A DNA stretch of 29,987 bases. It comes from Saccoglossus kowalevskii (lineage: Eukaryota > Hemichordata > Enteropneusta > Harrimaniidae). The position numbers were made by a program, and so were the translations under genes. How positions within the stretch are numbered: the stretch's first letter is position 1; the number at the start of each line of letters is the position of its first letter. The stretch spans positions 565,829-595,815 of the forward strand of contig NW_003144288.1 of assembly GCF_000003605.2 (NCBI RefSeq). Reading direction: 5' to 3'. This document shows, one piece after another, positions 19,201 to 26,600 of the stretch. A model generated the notes under the pieces. The model was not told the origin of the DNA. It made no database searches and saw only the letters and a program-made list of their open reading frames with translations.

Positions 19201-19881
19201 TGTCTGAGGAGATAAAAAAAAGATTACCTGTAATACAGATAAGACTGATATCAACTGAATGCATTCAAATATAGTACTGAAGCACAGGGTGGCTAAATTT
19301 TATTTTTTTTTCTTTGCTGACTAGTAAGTAATTTTTTAAAATAGTAACAAGACTGTCACTATTCCCCAAACATTATCAGTACCAATCACATATAAAATTA
19401 TGCAATGTTTTCACCATCCATTCCCCTCACTTCCCCCCCCTATTGTGCTTAACAGTTTCCCTGTTCCAATCTGTCTTGGAGAATGTTTACAATAACTACT
19501 TACCTCCCAGGGTTTCTTTTTCTGTATGCCTCAAGGACCATACTACAGTACTTCGATTTAACCTGGTGCTGCAGTTTTTGTCTGTATTCATTAATTATTA
19601 GGTAGATTGATAATGGGCAAGGTTGTAATAGTTTCACTATGTTCAGATGGCGTTGACGTTGTAATACCTGGCCTTAAAATTTTGTAGTTCATATATACTG
19701 GATGATAATTATATTAGATAGTAAGTTGATTACATTTGTGAGTCGTTGAATTGTGACAGATTAATGTCTTGTGTATTTACTGTTTCTTTTTTTGCAGGTA
19801 CTGAGTACATGTGGTAGTGGATACAAAGTGGACATCTTCACAAACTTTGGATACAGAGCATTTTCACTTCTCTTCAGTTGA
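7282..19881 (+). CDS. THOC6: THO complex subunit 6 (THOC6), 13 coding exons, 338 aa
   Basis: THOC6 is a WD-repeat beta-propeller subunit of the nuclear THO/TREX complex, which couples transcription and splicing to mRNA export. Joining 13 exons gives 1017 nt, 338 codons plus stop, against about 341 aa in human THOC6. Every junction is GT..AG and keeps frame. Recognisable THOC6 stretches include [22 protein letters not shown] (start of blade 1), [22 protein letters not shown] with [52 protein letters not shown], and the C-terminus [19 protein letters not shown]-like dipeptides fall at VWD in exons 7 and 8/9. The start MADKFE has a G at +4 and precedes the conserved part by the expected distance. 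The gene is complete. It converges on GIT, whose stop is 3.5 kb away. Confidence 0.97.
7500..8540 (+). mobile_element. Non-autonomous element: terminal hairpin, microsatellite, ~320-bp tandem units
   Basis: It starts with a hairpin at 7500-7532 (GTCCCCGTT..CGGAC, loop ATA, then GTCCG..AACGGGGAC). A GTGC/GTCC microsatellite follows at about 7549-7583. Next come roughly 2.6 copies of a ~320-bp unit, with equivalent CATGATC points at 7698, 8020 and 8336. It closes with GAACGGGGAC at 8520-8529, the inverse of the first bases. Each unit is itself two diverged ~160-bp halves, one with ATCTCAGTTATGCATGG and one with ATCTGAGACATGCTTGG. No protein is encoded. The layout resembles pearl-type/Helitron-related elements of bivalves; that class assignment is inference. 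Confidence 0.7.
9120..9270. repeat. Diverged TACTGTAAAAT-family MITE
   Basis: Repeated GTGAAATTAAA and CAGTGAAAATA phrases ending in ATTTTACAGTATAC resemble the MITE copies at 13878-14066 and 27439-27621. The left end is not clear, so the limits are approximate. Confidence 0.4.
9485..9603 (+). CDS. THOC6: THOC6 exon 2 (residues 7-45, plus split codon 46)
   Basis: Acceptor TTTTTTTTCAG, donor CAG|GTACGA, 119 nt. It encodes [18 protein letters not shown]..., the most conserved N-terminal stretch of THOC6, with [17 protein letters not shown]. This matches the family pattern in which the first propeller strands follow an LHMT(I/V)FSQ motif. Two bases (AG) of a serine codon carry over to exon 3. 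Confidence 0.95.
10241..10305 (+). CDS. THOC6: THOC6 exon 3 (residues 46-67, plus split codon 68)
   Basis: Acceptor CATTGTAG, donor AAG|GTAACA, 65 nt. It encodes [20 protein letters not shown] plus FQ, the blade 1 to 2 linker. Human THOC6 has SLSSALS and later VTFQAHDG in the same place. It ends with one base of a glycine codon. Confidence 0.92.
10306..11419 (+). other. THOC6 intron 3
   Basis: A 1.1-kb intron. It contains the imperfect palindrome AACCATATGTATATGTATATGGTT at 10438-10461. It also has a locally GC-richer patch (about 10970-11310) carrying an antisense ORF of 152 codons (10820-11278) with no recognisable domain. No repeat copy elsewhere in the window matches that patch. Confidence 0.65.
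11420..11471 (+). CDS. THOC6: THOC6 exon 4 (residues 68-84, plus split codon 85)
   Basis: Acceptor CTATTACAG, donor ATATG|GTGAGT, 52 nt. It encodes [17 protein letters not shown]. The AIYSL-ATD-FL pattern aligns with VYSMVSTDRHLL of human THOC6 (second blade). It leaves TG of a cysteine codon for exon 5. Confidence 0.93.
11490..12015 (+). mobile_element. Tandem-unit repeat element in THOC6 intron 4 (opposite-orientation copy at the right window edge)
   Basis: After a GTCCGTCGTCGTCCG head at about 11529, roughly 2.5 diverged tandem units follow. Each reads like TTCTTGTTGAAAAC..., then CTTTGATA, ACCTCTCT(C/T)AGATTTGTT, GATATCTTCAATT and GGTGAAAAGTGATATTTT. The tail at about 11960-12012 reads GTGCATTGCTAACAGCGGAG and CAGCCGACAGGCTG, where CAGCC/GGCTG forms a small hairpin. 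The same tail and units occur inverted from 29418. No coding capacity. It sits only about 20 bp inside intron 4. Confidence 0.7.
12651..12702 (+). CDS. THOC6: THOC6 exon 5 (codon 85 completed, to residue 102)
   Basis: Acceptor CTGATTTCAG, donor AAG|GTAAGC, 52 nt. It encodes (C)[28 protein letters not shown] is the THOC6 equivalent of AGDGEVKAWLW and forms the end of blade 2. It ends on a codon boundary. Confidence 0.95.
12812..12898 (+). CDS. THOC6: THOC6 exon 6 (residues 103-131)
   Basis: Acceptor TTTTTCATCAG, donor AAAAG|GTAAGC, 87 nt, phase 0 at both ends. It encodes [20 protein letters not shown] and the NxLxYQEK strand that begins the third blade. This part is variable in the family. 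The preceding intron is only 109 bp. Confidence 0.93.
13336..13407 (+). CDS. THOC6: THOC6 exon 7 (residues 132-155)
   Basis: Acceptor TTGAACAG, donor AGGAAG|GTAGGC, 72 nt, phase 0 at both ends. It encodes [20 protein letters not shown] followed by GTRK, a clear WD strand (YVWDLESG) matching LILAGGDCQLHTMDLETG in human. Confidence 0.95.
13878..14066 (+). mobile_element. MITE, TACTGTAAAAT-ended family, 189 bp
   Basis: Ends are TACTGTAAC... and ...ATTTTACAGTA. Inside, GGAATTAATTTTCGCTG near the left is mirrored by CAGCGAGAATTAATTCC near the right, and CAGTGAAAATAAATTCCATA lies in the middle. The same arrangement recurs at 27439-27621 and, flipped, at 21860-22050. No ORF. It lies in THOC6 intron 7. 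Confidence 0.75.
14310..14412 (+). CDS. THOC6: THOC6 exon 8 (residues 156-189, plus split codon 190)
   Basis: Acceptor TTGTCTTTTAG, donor TGGG|GTGAGT, 103 nt. It encodes [20 protein letters not shown] and then [14 protein letters not shown]. This is the most canonical WD repeat of the protein (GH...[12 protein letters not shown]), aligning with LRGHTDYIHCL and LSGGEDGAVRLWD in human THOC6. Confidence 0.97.
14506..14796. mobile_element. MITE-like element with TAGGG/CCCTG ends, 291 bp
   Basis: Left end TAGGGTTTTTT and right end AAAAAAATCCCTG are imperfect inverted repeats. Both sides are flanked by GTGTC (14501-14505 and 14797-14801), a plausible 5-bp target-site duplication. The interior is GC-richer than its surroundings and includes a G9 run near 14560. 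It lies in THOC6 intron 8. The antisense ORF inside (14479-14754) has no recognisable domain. Confidence 0.55.
15252..15304 (+). CDS. THOC6: THOC6 exon 9 (codon 190 completed, to residue 207)
   Basis: Acceptor GATCTTACAG, donor CATCAA|GTAAGT, 53 nt. It encodes (D)[17 protein letters not shown] and completes the VRVWD-TRT strand begun in exon 8. This matches LWDLRTAKEVQTIEVYKHE of the human protein. It ends in phase 0. Confidence 0.95.
15305..16740 (+). other. THOC6 intron 9
   Basis: 1436 bp, strongly AT-rich between about 15540 and 15900 and around 16260-16340. It carries a C13 homopolymer near 16405 and a diverged MITE at 16485-16695. The short + ORFs at 15923-16156 and 16401-16625 have no recognisable content. 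Confidence 0.7.
16485..16695. mobile_element. Diverged MITE of the TACTGTAAAAT family, ~211 bp
   Basis: Begins CACTGTAAAATGACTAATTT and ends ACCCCTTTACAGTA. The phrases ATTTTCACTGGGTT and AACCCAGTGAATAATTAA are arranged as an inverted pair. The right-hand phrase AAACCCAGTGAATAATTAA also occurs at the right end of the copy at 26944-27138, so these two form a sub-family distinct from the 13878, 21860 and 27439 copies. Confidence 0.6.
16741..16809 (+). CDS. THOC6: THOC6 exon 10 (residues 208-230)
   Basis: Acceptor TTTTATTTCAG, donor GGATG|GTGAGT, 69 nt, phase 0. It encodes [20 protein letters not shown] followed by DWM. This is among the best-conserved THOC6 segments ([21 protein letters not shown] in human) and is diagnostic of the family. 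Confidence 0.97.
16810..18069 (+). other. THOC6 intron 10
   Basis: 1260 bp. It contains a half-copy of the MITE family near 17230-17282 (GTGAAAATTAATTTGTG..GATTTTACAGTA) and the hAT-like MITE at 17599-17935. The phrase GGTGCTCAAAAGGTTAA at about 17080 recurs inverted at 19065 and, diverged, at 4222. Confidence 0.7.
17599..17935. mobile_element. hAT-like MITE, 337 bp
   Basis: Terminal inverted repeats CAGGGTCCGTAGCG and TGCTATGGACCCTG match at 12 of 14 positions. The interior has repeated AAAAATCTTTGAAAAGTCTTT and TTTGAATTTTTTGA phrases, like the TCCTTGAA-rich interior of hAT non-autonomous elements with CAGGGT ends. No 8-bp target duplication is visible, so either the flanks have decayed or the limits are off. 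The + ORF at 17780-18025 overlaps it and is not a gene. Confidence 0.6.
18070..18183 (+). CDS. THOC6: THOC6 exon 11 (residues 231-268)
   Basis: Acceptor TGATTTCCAG, donor GACACA|GTAAGT, 114 nt, phase 0. It encodes [20 protein letters not shown] and the [10 protein letters not shown] strand. This aligns with [23 protein letters not shown] and QKHVTFYQD of human THOC6. Confidence 0.97.
18771..18899 (+). CDS. THOC6: THOC6 exon 12 (residues 269-311)
   Basis: Acceptor TTTCTATAG, donor CGG|GTAAGT, 129 nt, phase 0. It encodes [20 protein letters not shown] and ...[15 protein letters not shown], the sixth-to-seventh blade region. The pattern G-C--V--W-(I/L)-G matches the human protein (QGRCVNQWQLSGELK). 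Confidence 0.95.
18900..19797 (+). other. THOC6 intron 12
   Basis: 898 bp, AT-rich, ending TTTCTTTTTTTGCAG. Apart from the TTAACCTTTTGAGCACC phrase near 19062 and a short C-run near 19432, no repeat copy or ORF stands out. Confidence 0.7.
19798..19881 (+). CDS. THOC6: THOC6 exon 13 (residues 312-338 and stop)
   Basis: Acceptor TTTTTTTGCAG, 84 nt including TGA at 19879-19881. It encodes [20 protein letters not shown] followed by AFSLLFS. The ending VD(V/I)FTN(L/F)GYRAFSL is the signature C-terminus of THOC6, so the reading frame is complete. Confidence 0.97.
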   Translation, partial: VLSTCGSGYKVDIFTNFGYRAFSLLFS

Positions 19882-19963
19882 TAAAATCAATAGTGCCATA
19901 TTGTATGCTTCATGAATGACAGTGAAGCCATTCCGTCATAGTGTAAAATTAATGCTTTTATTT

Positions 19964-19969
19964 AATAAA
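19964..19969 (+). terminator. THOC6 polyadenylation signal AATAAA
   Basis: A canonical AATAAA lies 82 nt after the stop codon, followed within 25 nt by GTAGTGGTT, a GU-rich downstream element. This implies a short 3' UTR of about 100 nt. Confidence 0.75.
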
Positions 19970-19989
19970 ACCGTAGTGGTTCACAGAAC

Positions 19990-22204
19990 ATAAGGAGCAA
20001 CAGCAAGTTATTAAATAGTTCATTCCTGTGTCAGATTTTTGCTTTATTAGTAGCGCATAAGTTTATAAATAACAGGTACATTATACGTTGATGAGGTATA
20101 TGATAATTGCAACTGTTTATTTTACATGCACTTCCAAAAACAACTGAGTTAGTAGGGTAGGGTATATTTAACATACACGCTTCTCAGGTATTCACTCGTC
20201 CGAGAAAATGACATTAACATCCAATTCAAAACTCTATTACCTATAACAGACTATAAGCCAGACACAAAATTTGATTTGGCAGAATGAAATTCTACATATC
20301 TGTCAATTTTTAGTTGAAAATTTCCAGTTTTACTAAATATCCTCAACTAAAAGTCTATATAAAAGCTACAGAAAGTAATTACTACTGGTATCTTTCAATA
20401 TAGATTTGTATACAGACTGTCGTTTTATGGTTATAACTGACTTATAGTCCAGTTATTTACTGAAAATAAAGATGAATATTATGAGTACTAAATTACCAAT
20501 GAAATTTAATACCACAATCACATTTTATATGCAATAAAATATTGAATAATCAATCTGACTTTTTAAGGGTGATGAGAACATGAAATGGATTAATGGTCTT
20601 GTTTCATACCATATATGGATAGAGCAACTCTATAGATTTAAAGAACCAGACAAAGATATGTTTACATTAATTTTATAAATATTTTATTATCTTGGTAAAT
20701 AAATCAGGTGCATTTATCATTGAAATGCAACATATAAATCTAGTTGAAACTTCCACAATATCTGAATTTGGCAGCAAATGATTAACTAATTGCAATAAGC
20801 TTGAAAATGAATAAAACACAGCAGTTATACAGCACTTCATTATTCTTTCCATCTCGTTTGGATAATTTTAAAATTGACGGAAAGTGGGTATTACATTTGA
20901 TCATGTTTTCAAGTCACTCATTTCACTAATGGGGGTGGGTGGCTCTTCCTAATGATACTAGATTGCAGCGTCTGGGTTATGTAAAGTTAATTTTAAATAC
21001 AGAACAACCAACATGCTGATTGGTGTGAAACAACTGGTTAAATTTGATTTTATAACAAAATTGAATATTCACAAAAAAATATTTTCCAATTTCCGTCCTG
21101 TATTTCAGTTTAATCTATGCAAAACTCCTGAAGGTCATACACCCTGGTACTGTTTTCATGTTATTTCATATAAATATACACCAATTTGTTGCAATTTACA
21201 CCTTTGAAATGTGACAATTATATTTGTTTAGGGAATTTGTGTACCAGGATGTGCGACCCTTTGAGGTCATACATAAAGCCTATTAATTTGAAAAAGGGGA
21301 GGGGAAGGATATATTCCGATTTTAAGACTACTGGTATTAAAATTATAAAAAACACAAACTTGAAATAAATCTATAAACACAGTTGATCCATACAAACAGC
21401 TGCATAAAATATTAATAAACAATTCTATTTTACATAAACAAGAGGGGCTTTAAAAAGCAGCGAAGCAAACTTGTGTTTATTCAAATGCAGAATACTAATA
21501 TCGCCATGAATATCTTTAAAATGTTTTATGTTAATTGCAAGCATCAAGGTTAAAGCAGGAAGGTCGTCACCTGTGTATGCGCAGGAAATTGAATCCCAAG
21601 CGGCCAAAATACAACACATGCTGAAAATGCAAAGGCTCATAGGTAGACGCTTGTTTATAAACAATGACGCTATGGCCATCTGAAGCACGCGCAGGTAACG
21701 ACTCCCCCGCTTTAAATAACAATGCAACAGAAAACCAGTGATCCTGGCAAACAAGCTTTTCAAAATATTCCACTTCATTATTTCACTTTTTCTAGTCTGA
21801 CAATGATTGGCAAAGTTATTGTGCCATAAACATACGTGTTACTCTTTATAAAAATGGCTTACTGTAAAATACTTTATTTTAGATGCAATTAACTTTCACT
21901 GGAAATTTTCTTTTTGTGTGCTTTGTATGGAGTTTATTTTCACTGATTTTTGATGGGTTGAATTGTAAAATATAGAAAAAAAAGATATATTCGCTGGATT
22001 TAATTTTCATTGAATCACCGCTTTAGCGAAAATAAAAATATTTTACAGTACGAGATGGCAGTGGATTGAGATTAATTATTAAGCCACTTAGGATTAAATC
22101 AGTTTAACAATGATTCACTGGCATTGCATAGACGAATGCTTCTAACAGAGAATATGAATAATGTTTCCTGAACTATGGCTTTGATTGGATTGTACCCTTC
22201 ATGT
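19990..22204. other. Intergenic gap between THOC6 and GIT, left part
   Basis: AT-rich, no recognisable gene. A short stretch at 20040-20085 (TTATTAGTAGCGCATA...ACAGGTACATTA) recurs at 4145-4195. ORFs at 21013-21207 (+), 21186-21368 (+) and 21425-21778 (-, 117 codons) show no known motif. A GC-richer patch at about 21430-21780 carries the last of these. Confidence 0.6.
21860..22050 (-). mobile_element. MITE, TACTGTAAAAT-ended family, 191 bp, reverse orientation
   Basis: Ends TACTGTAAAATACTTTATTTTAG and ATATTTTACAGTA. The inner phrase GGAGTTTATTTTCACTGATTTTTG is the reverse complement of the middle of the copies at 13878 and 27439, so it is inserted in the opposite direction. It lies 155 bp left of the foldback transposon. 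Confidence 0.72.
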
Positions 22205-22773
22205 TAGACTGGCGGAGTCGGGATGATTAGTTTGTTTTTTTAGTTTAAATAAAATAAAAAAAATCACGAAATAAAAGTGTTAGCACGAAATCACCCCGAC
22301 TGGTTTATTCTGCAGGAAATTCATTGCTATTAAATATTCATGATGCACATATTATAATGAGGTGGGCGCGGAAATGCGTGCATAATTAGGTCAACATGGT
22401 AAAGGTCACATTGCAGACCCAACATGGCTGCACGTTGAAATTTGAGTTTGTTGTAGTCGTCGTAAATAGACTTAAAAAGTAACTCGTACTAGTCGTAGAA
22501 TTAAAAATAAAACGGCTGCTACTGTCAGCCGACGTCTTCTCGATCAGAGGTCAGTTGAAGAGACGTGATTGGCTTAGGTGATTGTCAATTAGAACACTCA
22601 TTAACATAATTACCCGTTGAAAATTCGACGGGTTCCTGCAGTGTCGATAGAGGGCCATGCAGAATAAACCAGTCAGGGTGATTTCGCAGTTACGCTAACA
22701 CCTCCATTTCGCGTTTTTTTTTATTTTATCTAAACTACAAAAACAAATTAATCGCCCCGACTGCGCCAGTCTA
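22205..22773. mobile_element. Non-autonomous DNA transposon with ~110-bp foldback terminal repeats, 569 bp
   Basis: The left arm (22205-22314) and the right arm (22658-22773) are inverted repeats, from TAGACTGGCGGAGTCGGG and CCCGACTGCGCCAGTCTA at the tips to CTGGTTTATTCTGCA and TGCAGAATAAACCAG at the inner ends. Each arm is itself a foldback: AGTCGGGATGATT against AATCACCCCGACT in the left arm, AGTCAGGGTGATTT against AATCGCCCCGACT in the right. The tips are bounded by TA, which suggests a TA target duplication; that is inferred. The 343-bp centre has no ORF. It could be a MITE mobilised by a Tc1/mariner-type or other TA-targeting transposase. Confidence 0.8.
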
Positions 22774-23339
22774 CTTTCATGCATGCCTACCCCAGCTCAC
22801 TCAGACAGCATTGTAATCAACTTTTCAGTTGGGTTATTCTATTCCATTCTATAGGGTGAGCAGATGCGATGAGAGGGACTTTGATCTTACATAAGTAGCT
22901 CTATAACTTTGAAAATTAACAATAAAATAACATCTTGGGGAGGGGGGGTTTAAATAGAAGTAAACAATTTCTACACATCTTTTATCATGACATGTGGCAA
23001 ATAAAACATATTTTGATAAAATTCATCCAACATTTGTGTGAATATGGTATTTAAAATTTGTTTATACAACTTTGAATTGGCGTTGTCAATTCTGAATTCC
23101 GATGGATAGTTGGCAGCCATTATTACAGAAATGTCTTTATGATGACACTTGAAGCTTTCAGACGCAAATGTTTTTTTTCTTCTAATTCTTATGACTTGAA
23201 AATCCATTCATTAGATTTCTCAGGACTTTTTTCGTGAAAAAGTCAAAATAAACGGGAACAAATGGCGTGGACATTTTTTTAATTCTGATGGGCATCTGTT
23301 ACATAATGCTATATGTATTACTTTAAGCAACTAGACTCA
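22774..23339. other. Intergenic, probable 3' flank and 3' UTR of GIT
   Basis: No gene seen. The right part probably holds the GIT 3' UTR. An ORF at 22971-23207 (-) has no recognisable motif and is likely noncoding. Confidence 0.55.
23278..23283 (-). terminator. Candidate GIT polyadenylation signal ATTAAA
   Basis: TTTAAT on the + strand is ATTAAA on the gene strand, 130 nt past the stop codon. No canonical AATAAA occurs on the minus strand between the stop and the transposon. The nearest one is inside the transposon right arm (22720-22725). Confidence 0.3.
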
Positions 23340-23460
23340 TTGCTTAGCAGCTTTCGCTGGTTGTATTACTAAAACTGGGTTGCCAGTTGTTTAGCAGTTT
23401 TCGCTATCTGTATTATTGAAACAGTGTCACCAGTTGCTTAGCGGCTTTCGCTATATCAAA
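23340..23460 (-). repeat. Three tandem 47-bp copies of the GIT C-terminal coding segment
   Basis: Unit starts on the + strand are TTGCTTAGCAGC at 23340, TTGTTTAGCAGT at 23387 and TTGCTTAGCGGC at 23434. The rightmost copy codes for the end of GIT (IAKAAKQLVTLFQ, stop). Read separately, the other two give IAKTAKQLATQF-stop and PAKAAKQ-stop. They lie after the stop, in the 3' UTR. Confidence 0.9.
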
Positions 23461-23610
23461 ACTTGTGGTTATAACTTGCTGTGTCACTTGTTGATAATCT
23501 GTTGATGAGATCTGTTCCGAAGTCAACACTGATTGACATTCTCCAAGAAGACGACTAGCACTGGTTAGAAGCAGTTTTAGAGCCATTCTGACACTCTCCG
23601 AACTTGGCAT
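23413..23610 (-). CDS. GIT: GIT last coding exon (66 codons with stop)
   Basis: Acceptor ATTTCACAG, stop TAA at 23413-23415. It encodes MPSSESVRMALKLLLTSASR then LLGECQSVL...DYQQVTQQVI...FDIAKAAKQLVTLFQ. This matches the last two helices of the GIT paxillin-binding bundle (VRSSLRLLNASAYRLQSEC and LLTQQVIQCAYDIAKAAKQLV in human GIT1). The final motif is tandemly repeated after the stop. Confidence 0.96.
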   Translation of the reverse strand: MPSSESVRMALKLLLTSASRLLGECQSVLTSEQISSTDYQQVTQQVITTSFDIAKAAKQLVTLFQ

Positions 23611-26600
23611 CTGTGAAATGACAAACAGAAACGATAATTGTATTGATGTAGCGAGGAGAAACCTATCAATTCAAACATTTACTTGAGGGGTCTTGTTGCC
23701 TGGCTGCAGAATAATGCGCTTTCATAGGGGTTGTGGTTATACGTAACGTATGGGCTTAATCACTGCATAGCATGCATCCTGGTCATGGGATGTTGAAAAT
23801 TACAGGTTGGACATTTGCACCTACAATACTTTGAGCAATTTAAGTAATGTATATATATATAGTATGATTTTCCAATAGGAATGCTTGTAACAATTATGCT
23901 ATGGAATCTGTTGCAAATTTTTCTTTATATTCTGACATTACATGGATTATTTTTGTACGGTAACTTATTTTGCACATGACTACAACCAATTGACCATGAC
24001 GACTGCAAGTTGAGCGCCGGATTTGACGAAAAATGTCTGTATACCCACCTCAGGAAATAGATCGGCCATTTCTTTGACCGCTTTATGGATATTTTCTGAA
24101 CACGGTATAAAACTGAAACGAGACATTAGAGCATACGTAATGAGATCTATTGCATTCATATACTTATTCTACAGTTTTGTAGATGTGTGAACAAAAGGGA
24201 AAATGGCGATAGGGTTTTAAGTGTCAAAACCGTTATAGAAATAATGAGAGAATATTATATTAATAATCAAAAATGTATGTCAATTTCTGATTTGCAAATA
24301 CTGTGCATCTTTACCTATCGTGTTTCTGTGCCTGAGCAGCTATAAGTAATTTTTGAATTTTTCTTGTGATTTGTTCTGTTTGTCTGATAATGTCTTCTTG
24401 ACGGGGTAATTTTTCAATAGAAGCATCAGCCCCACCACTGCTACTGCTCACAGCAAGGTGGTCTTTCTGTGTTGATGATTGATTCTGTATGAGTGAGTCT
24501 TGGCTATTGAAAACAAAAAAAGGGAAGTATAATGTTTTATGTCCAATATATTGCCTGCTGCTTATTAAAATCCCCGTTCGGACCACTGTGCCGATTATTT
24601 TCAAACTTCACATGTACATCATGCATCTTTGGATAGCAACGCACATTCAGTCAGTTCACGTTCCAATTCAGAATGGCTGAATGGCGGCCATTTTTGTACT
24701 TGAAATTTATTAAAATCAAGCATTTCTGGAATTGGATCTCAGTTACAGATTTTGTTCAAACTTGGTACATACATTGAACATGACAGGACCTTGATACACG
24801 TCATCTTGTTTTTGAGATCCGATTCAAACTCCCCCCACTGGTGAACATATTGTTTTAATGAATGCCAGTTTGGAATCGTATCTCTTAACATGACTGTTCA
24901 TGTTTTAAACTTGATAATTCAACCCTTCGATTTCCCAAGATATCTTGATTGCCATCCCAACACATGACAACTATGAGACCATGTGTTTGGAGTCACCTAT
25001 GGGTCAGTACTTACACTGTCTGTATAATATCTTCTTGTGTTTGTAGCGTAGTGTTGTCATAATCACTATCACACTGGCTCGTTCTCTCTTCTACTTTGGT
25101 CAATGTACCAGTCTGTCTCACACTCCTCTTAATCTGTAATAACAAAGAAATGCAATGACAAACAACACAGTATTTGGGTAGTTTTGGCACAAGGCCCCAC
25201 CCACAATTGATTGATGACTTTTGTTTTTAAGCTGAATTAAAGTCACAAATACCACAATGAGAAACAGCTTAGTTTACAATGTTACAAAACACTGCGTAAA
25301 AAAAAATGTCTCAATCACCAAGAAAATGCAACAAAATGTGAAAAAAAAATCAAAACAAAAACAGCTGATAATTAAGGGCATGCAATGTAGCTGTCATCAC
25401 GATGCATATCATTTACATGCATTGCATTATTAAGAAGTTTGTACCGCATCGCTGTCACTTACAGTTATAGCCAAAACGTACACTAGCGTTATAAACAGTC
25501 GGCTCAATGTGAGCAAATAGGACTTTAATTGCTACCAAAGTTACTAACTTTGATGAATAAGAAAATCCAGTAAGTCGATCATGCCATATGTTGATACATT
25601 GCACAAAACAAGCATTGAGCAAGTCGCACGATATTACAATAAGATTATCATCAAGTTGCATGCCTTTGATTATCCACCCTTGACAATAAATGAAGAGATA
25701 GATATTGAAATCTTTGGCATTGCAGGGCATTTTATAAAAGAGTCTAAAAAGTTTTTTTTTTTAATTGTTTACAATTACAGTGAGGATATAAGAACTTTAA
25801 ATTATAAAGTGACTCGTGATACTAGAGCTGAAGAGTGGATACCAAATGTGACAGGTGACTGCAGGTACAGACCATGTCTGAAAAAACAAATCTTAAGAGA
25901 AATTATTGTATGAACAGATTTGATTTTATGAAAATTAATGTATTTGATAAAACTTAACACTTTCAAGTATAGTTATATCAGTAACGAAATTAGATATATC
26001 ACAAGTTTTAATGAACGAATTTTTATTGGTACAGTAGTGAACAAAACTGAAATGAGACGGCCATTTTGAATCAGAACACAAAACAAATGACATGATGTAT
26101 ATAGTTGTAAAGTTTGGTTGTGATCAGTCAATGAATGTCAGAAACATGGCTGTAGAAGATCATTTTGAATCAAATGTGAACAAAGTCCTATTTATGTTCA
26201 ATGGACGTACCAAGATTGTCAATATGTGTTTATGTATAACTGAGATTTAGGTTTATAATGGACTGTAACATTAAAATGGTCACCATTCGGCCATCTTGAA
26301 TCTGATCTGATAGTGGATTAATGAGAGTCTGATCTGTTCTTTTAAAAAAAGCTAAGATGTAATACTTACCTGCAGAGTCTAGAATTGGTGGCTAGCCAAG
26401 CTTAGCGATAAGCAGCACAAGTGAAGGTCAGAGGTCAGGGTGCAAAGGTTACGAAAGCTAAGGAATCAATGAAGGGAGGGGTTTACTCACCGCAGATGAC
26501 TCTGTACTAGTAGTATCACTTCCTAAGGTGGTCTCGATAATATCGTAGACCATTTGATAAGGTGATAAGGGGCTACTCACACTTACCACGGCGTGTGATT

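Noticed and set aside
21425..21778. Two overlapping minus ORFs (117 and 68 codons) between THOC6 and GIT
   Set aside because: Both frames are open over the same stretch and neither shows a family signature. Probably chance in a slightly GC-richer patch.
25581..25913. Plus ORF of 110 codons in a GIT intron
   Set aside because: No recognisable motif, AT-driven composition, and no promoter or splice context. Left unannotated.
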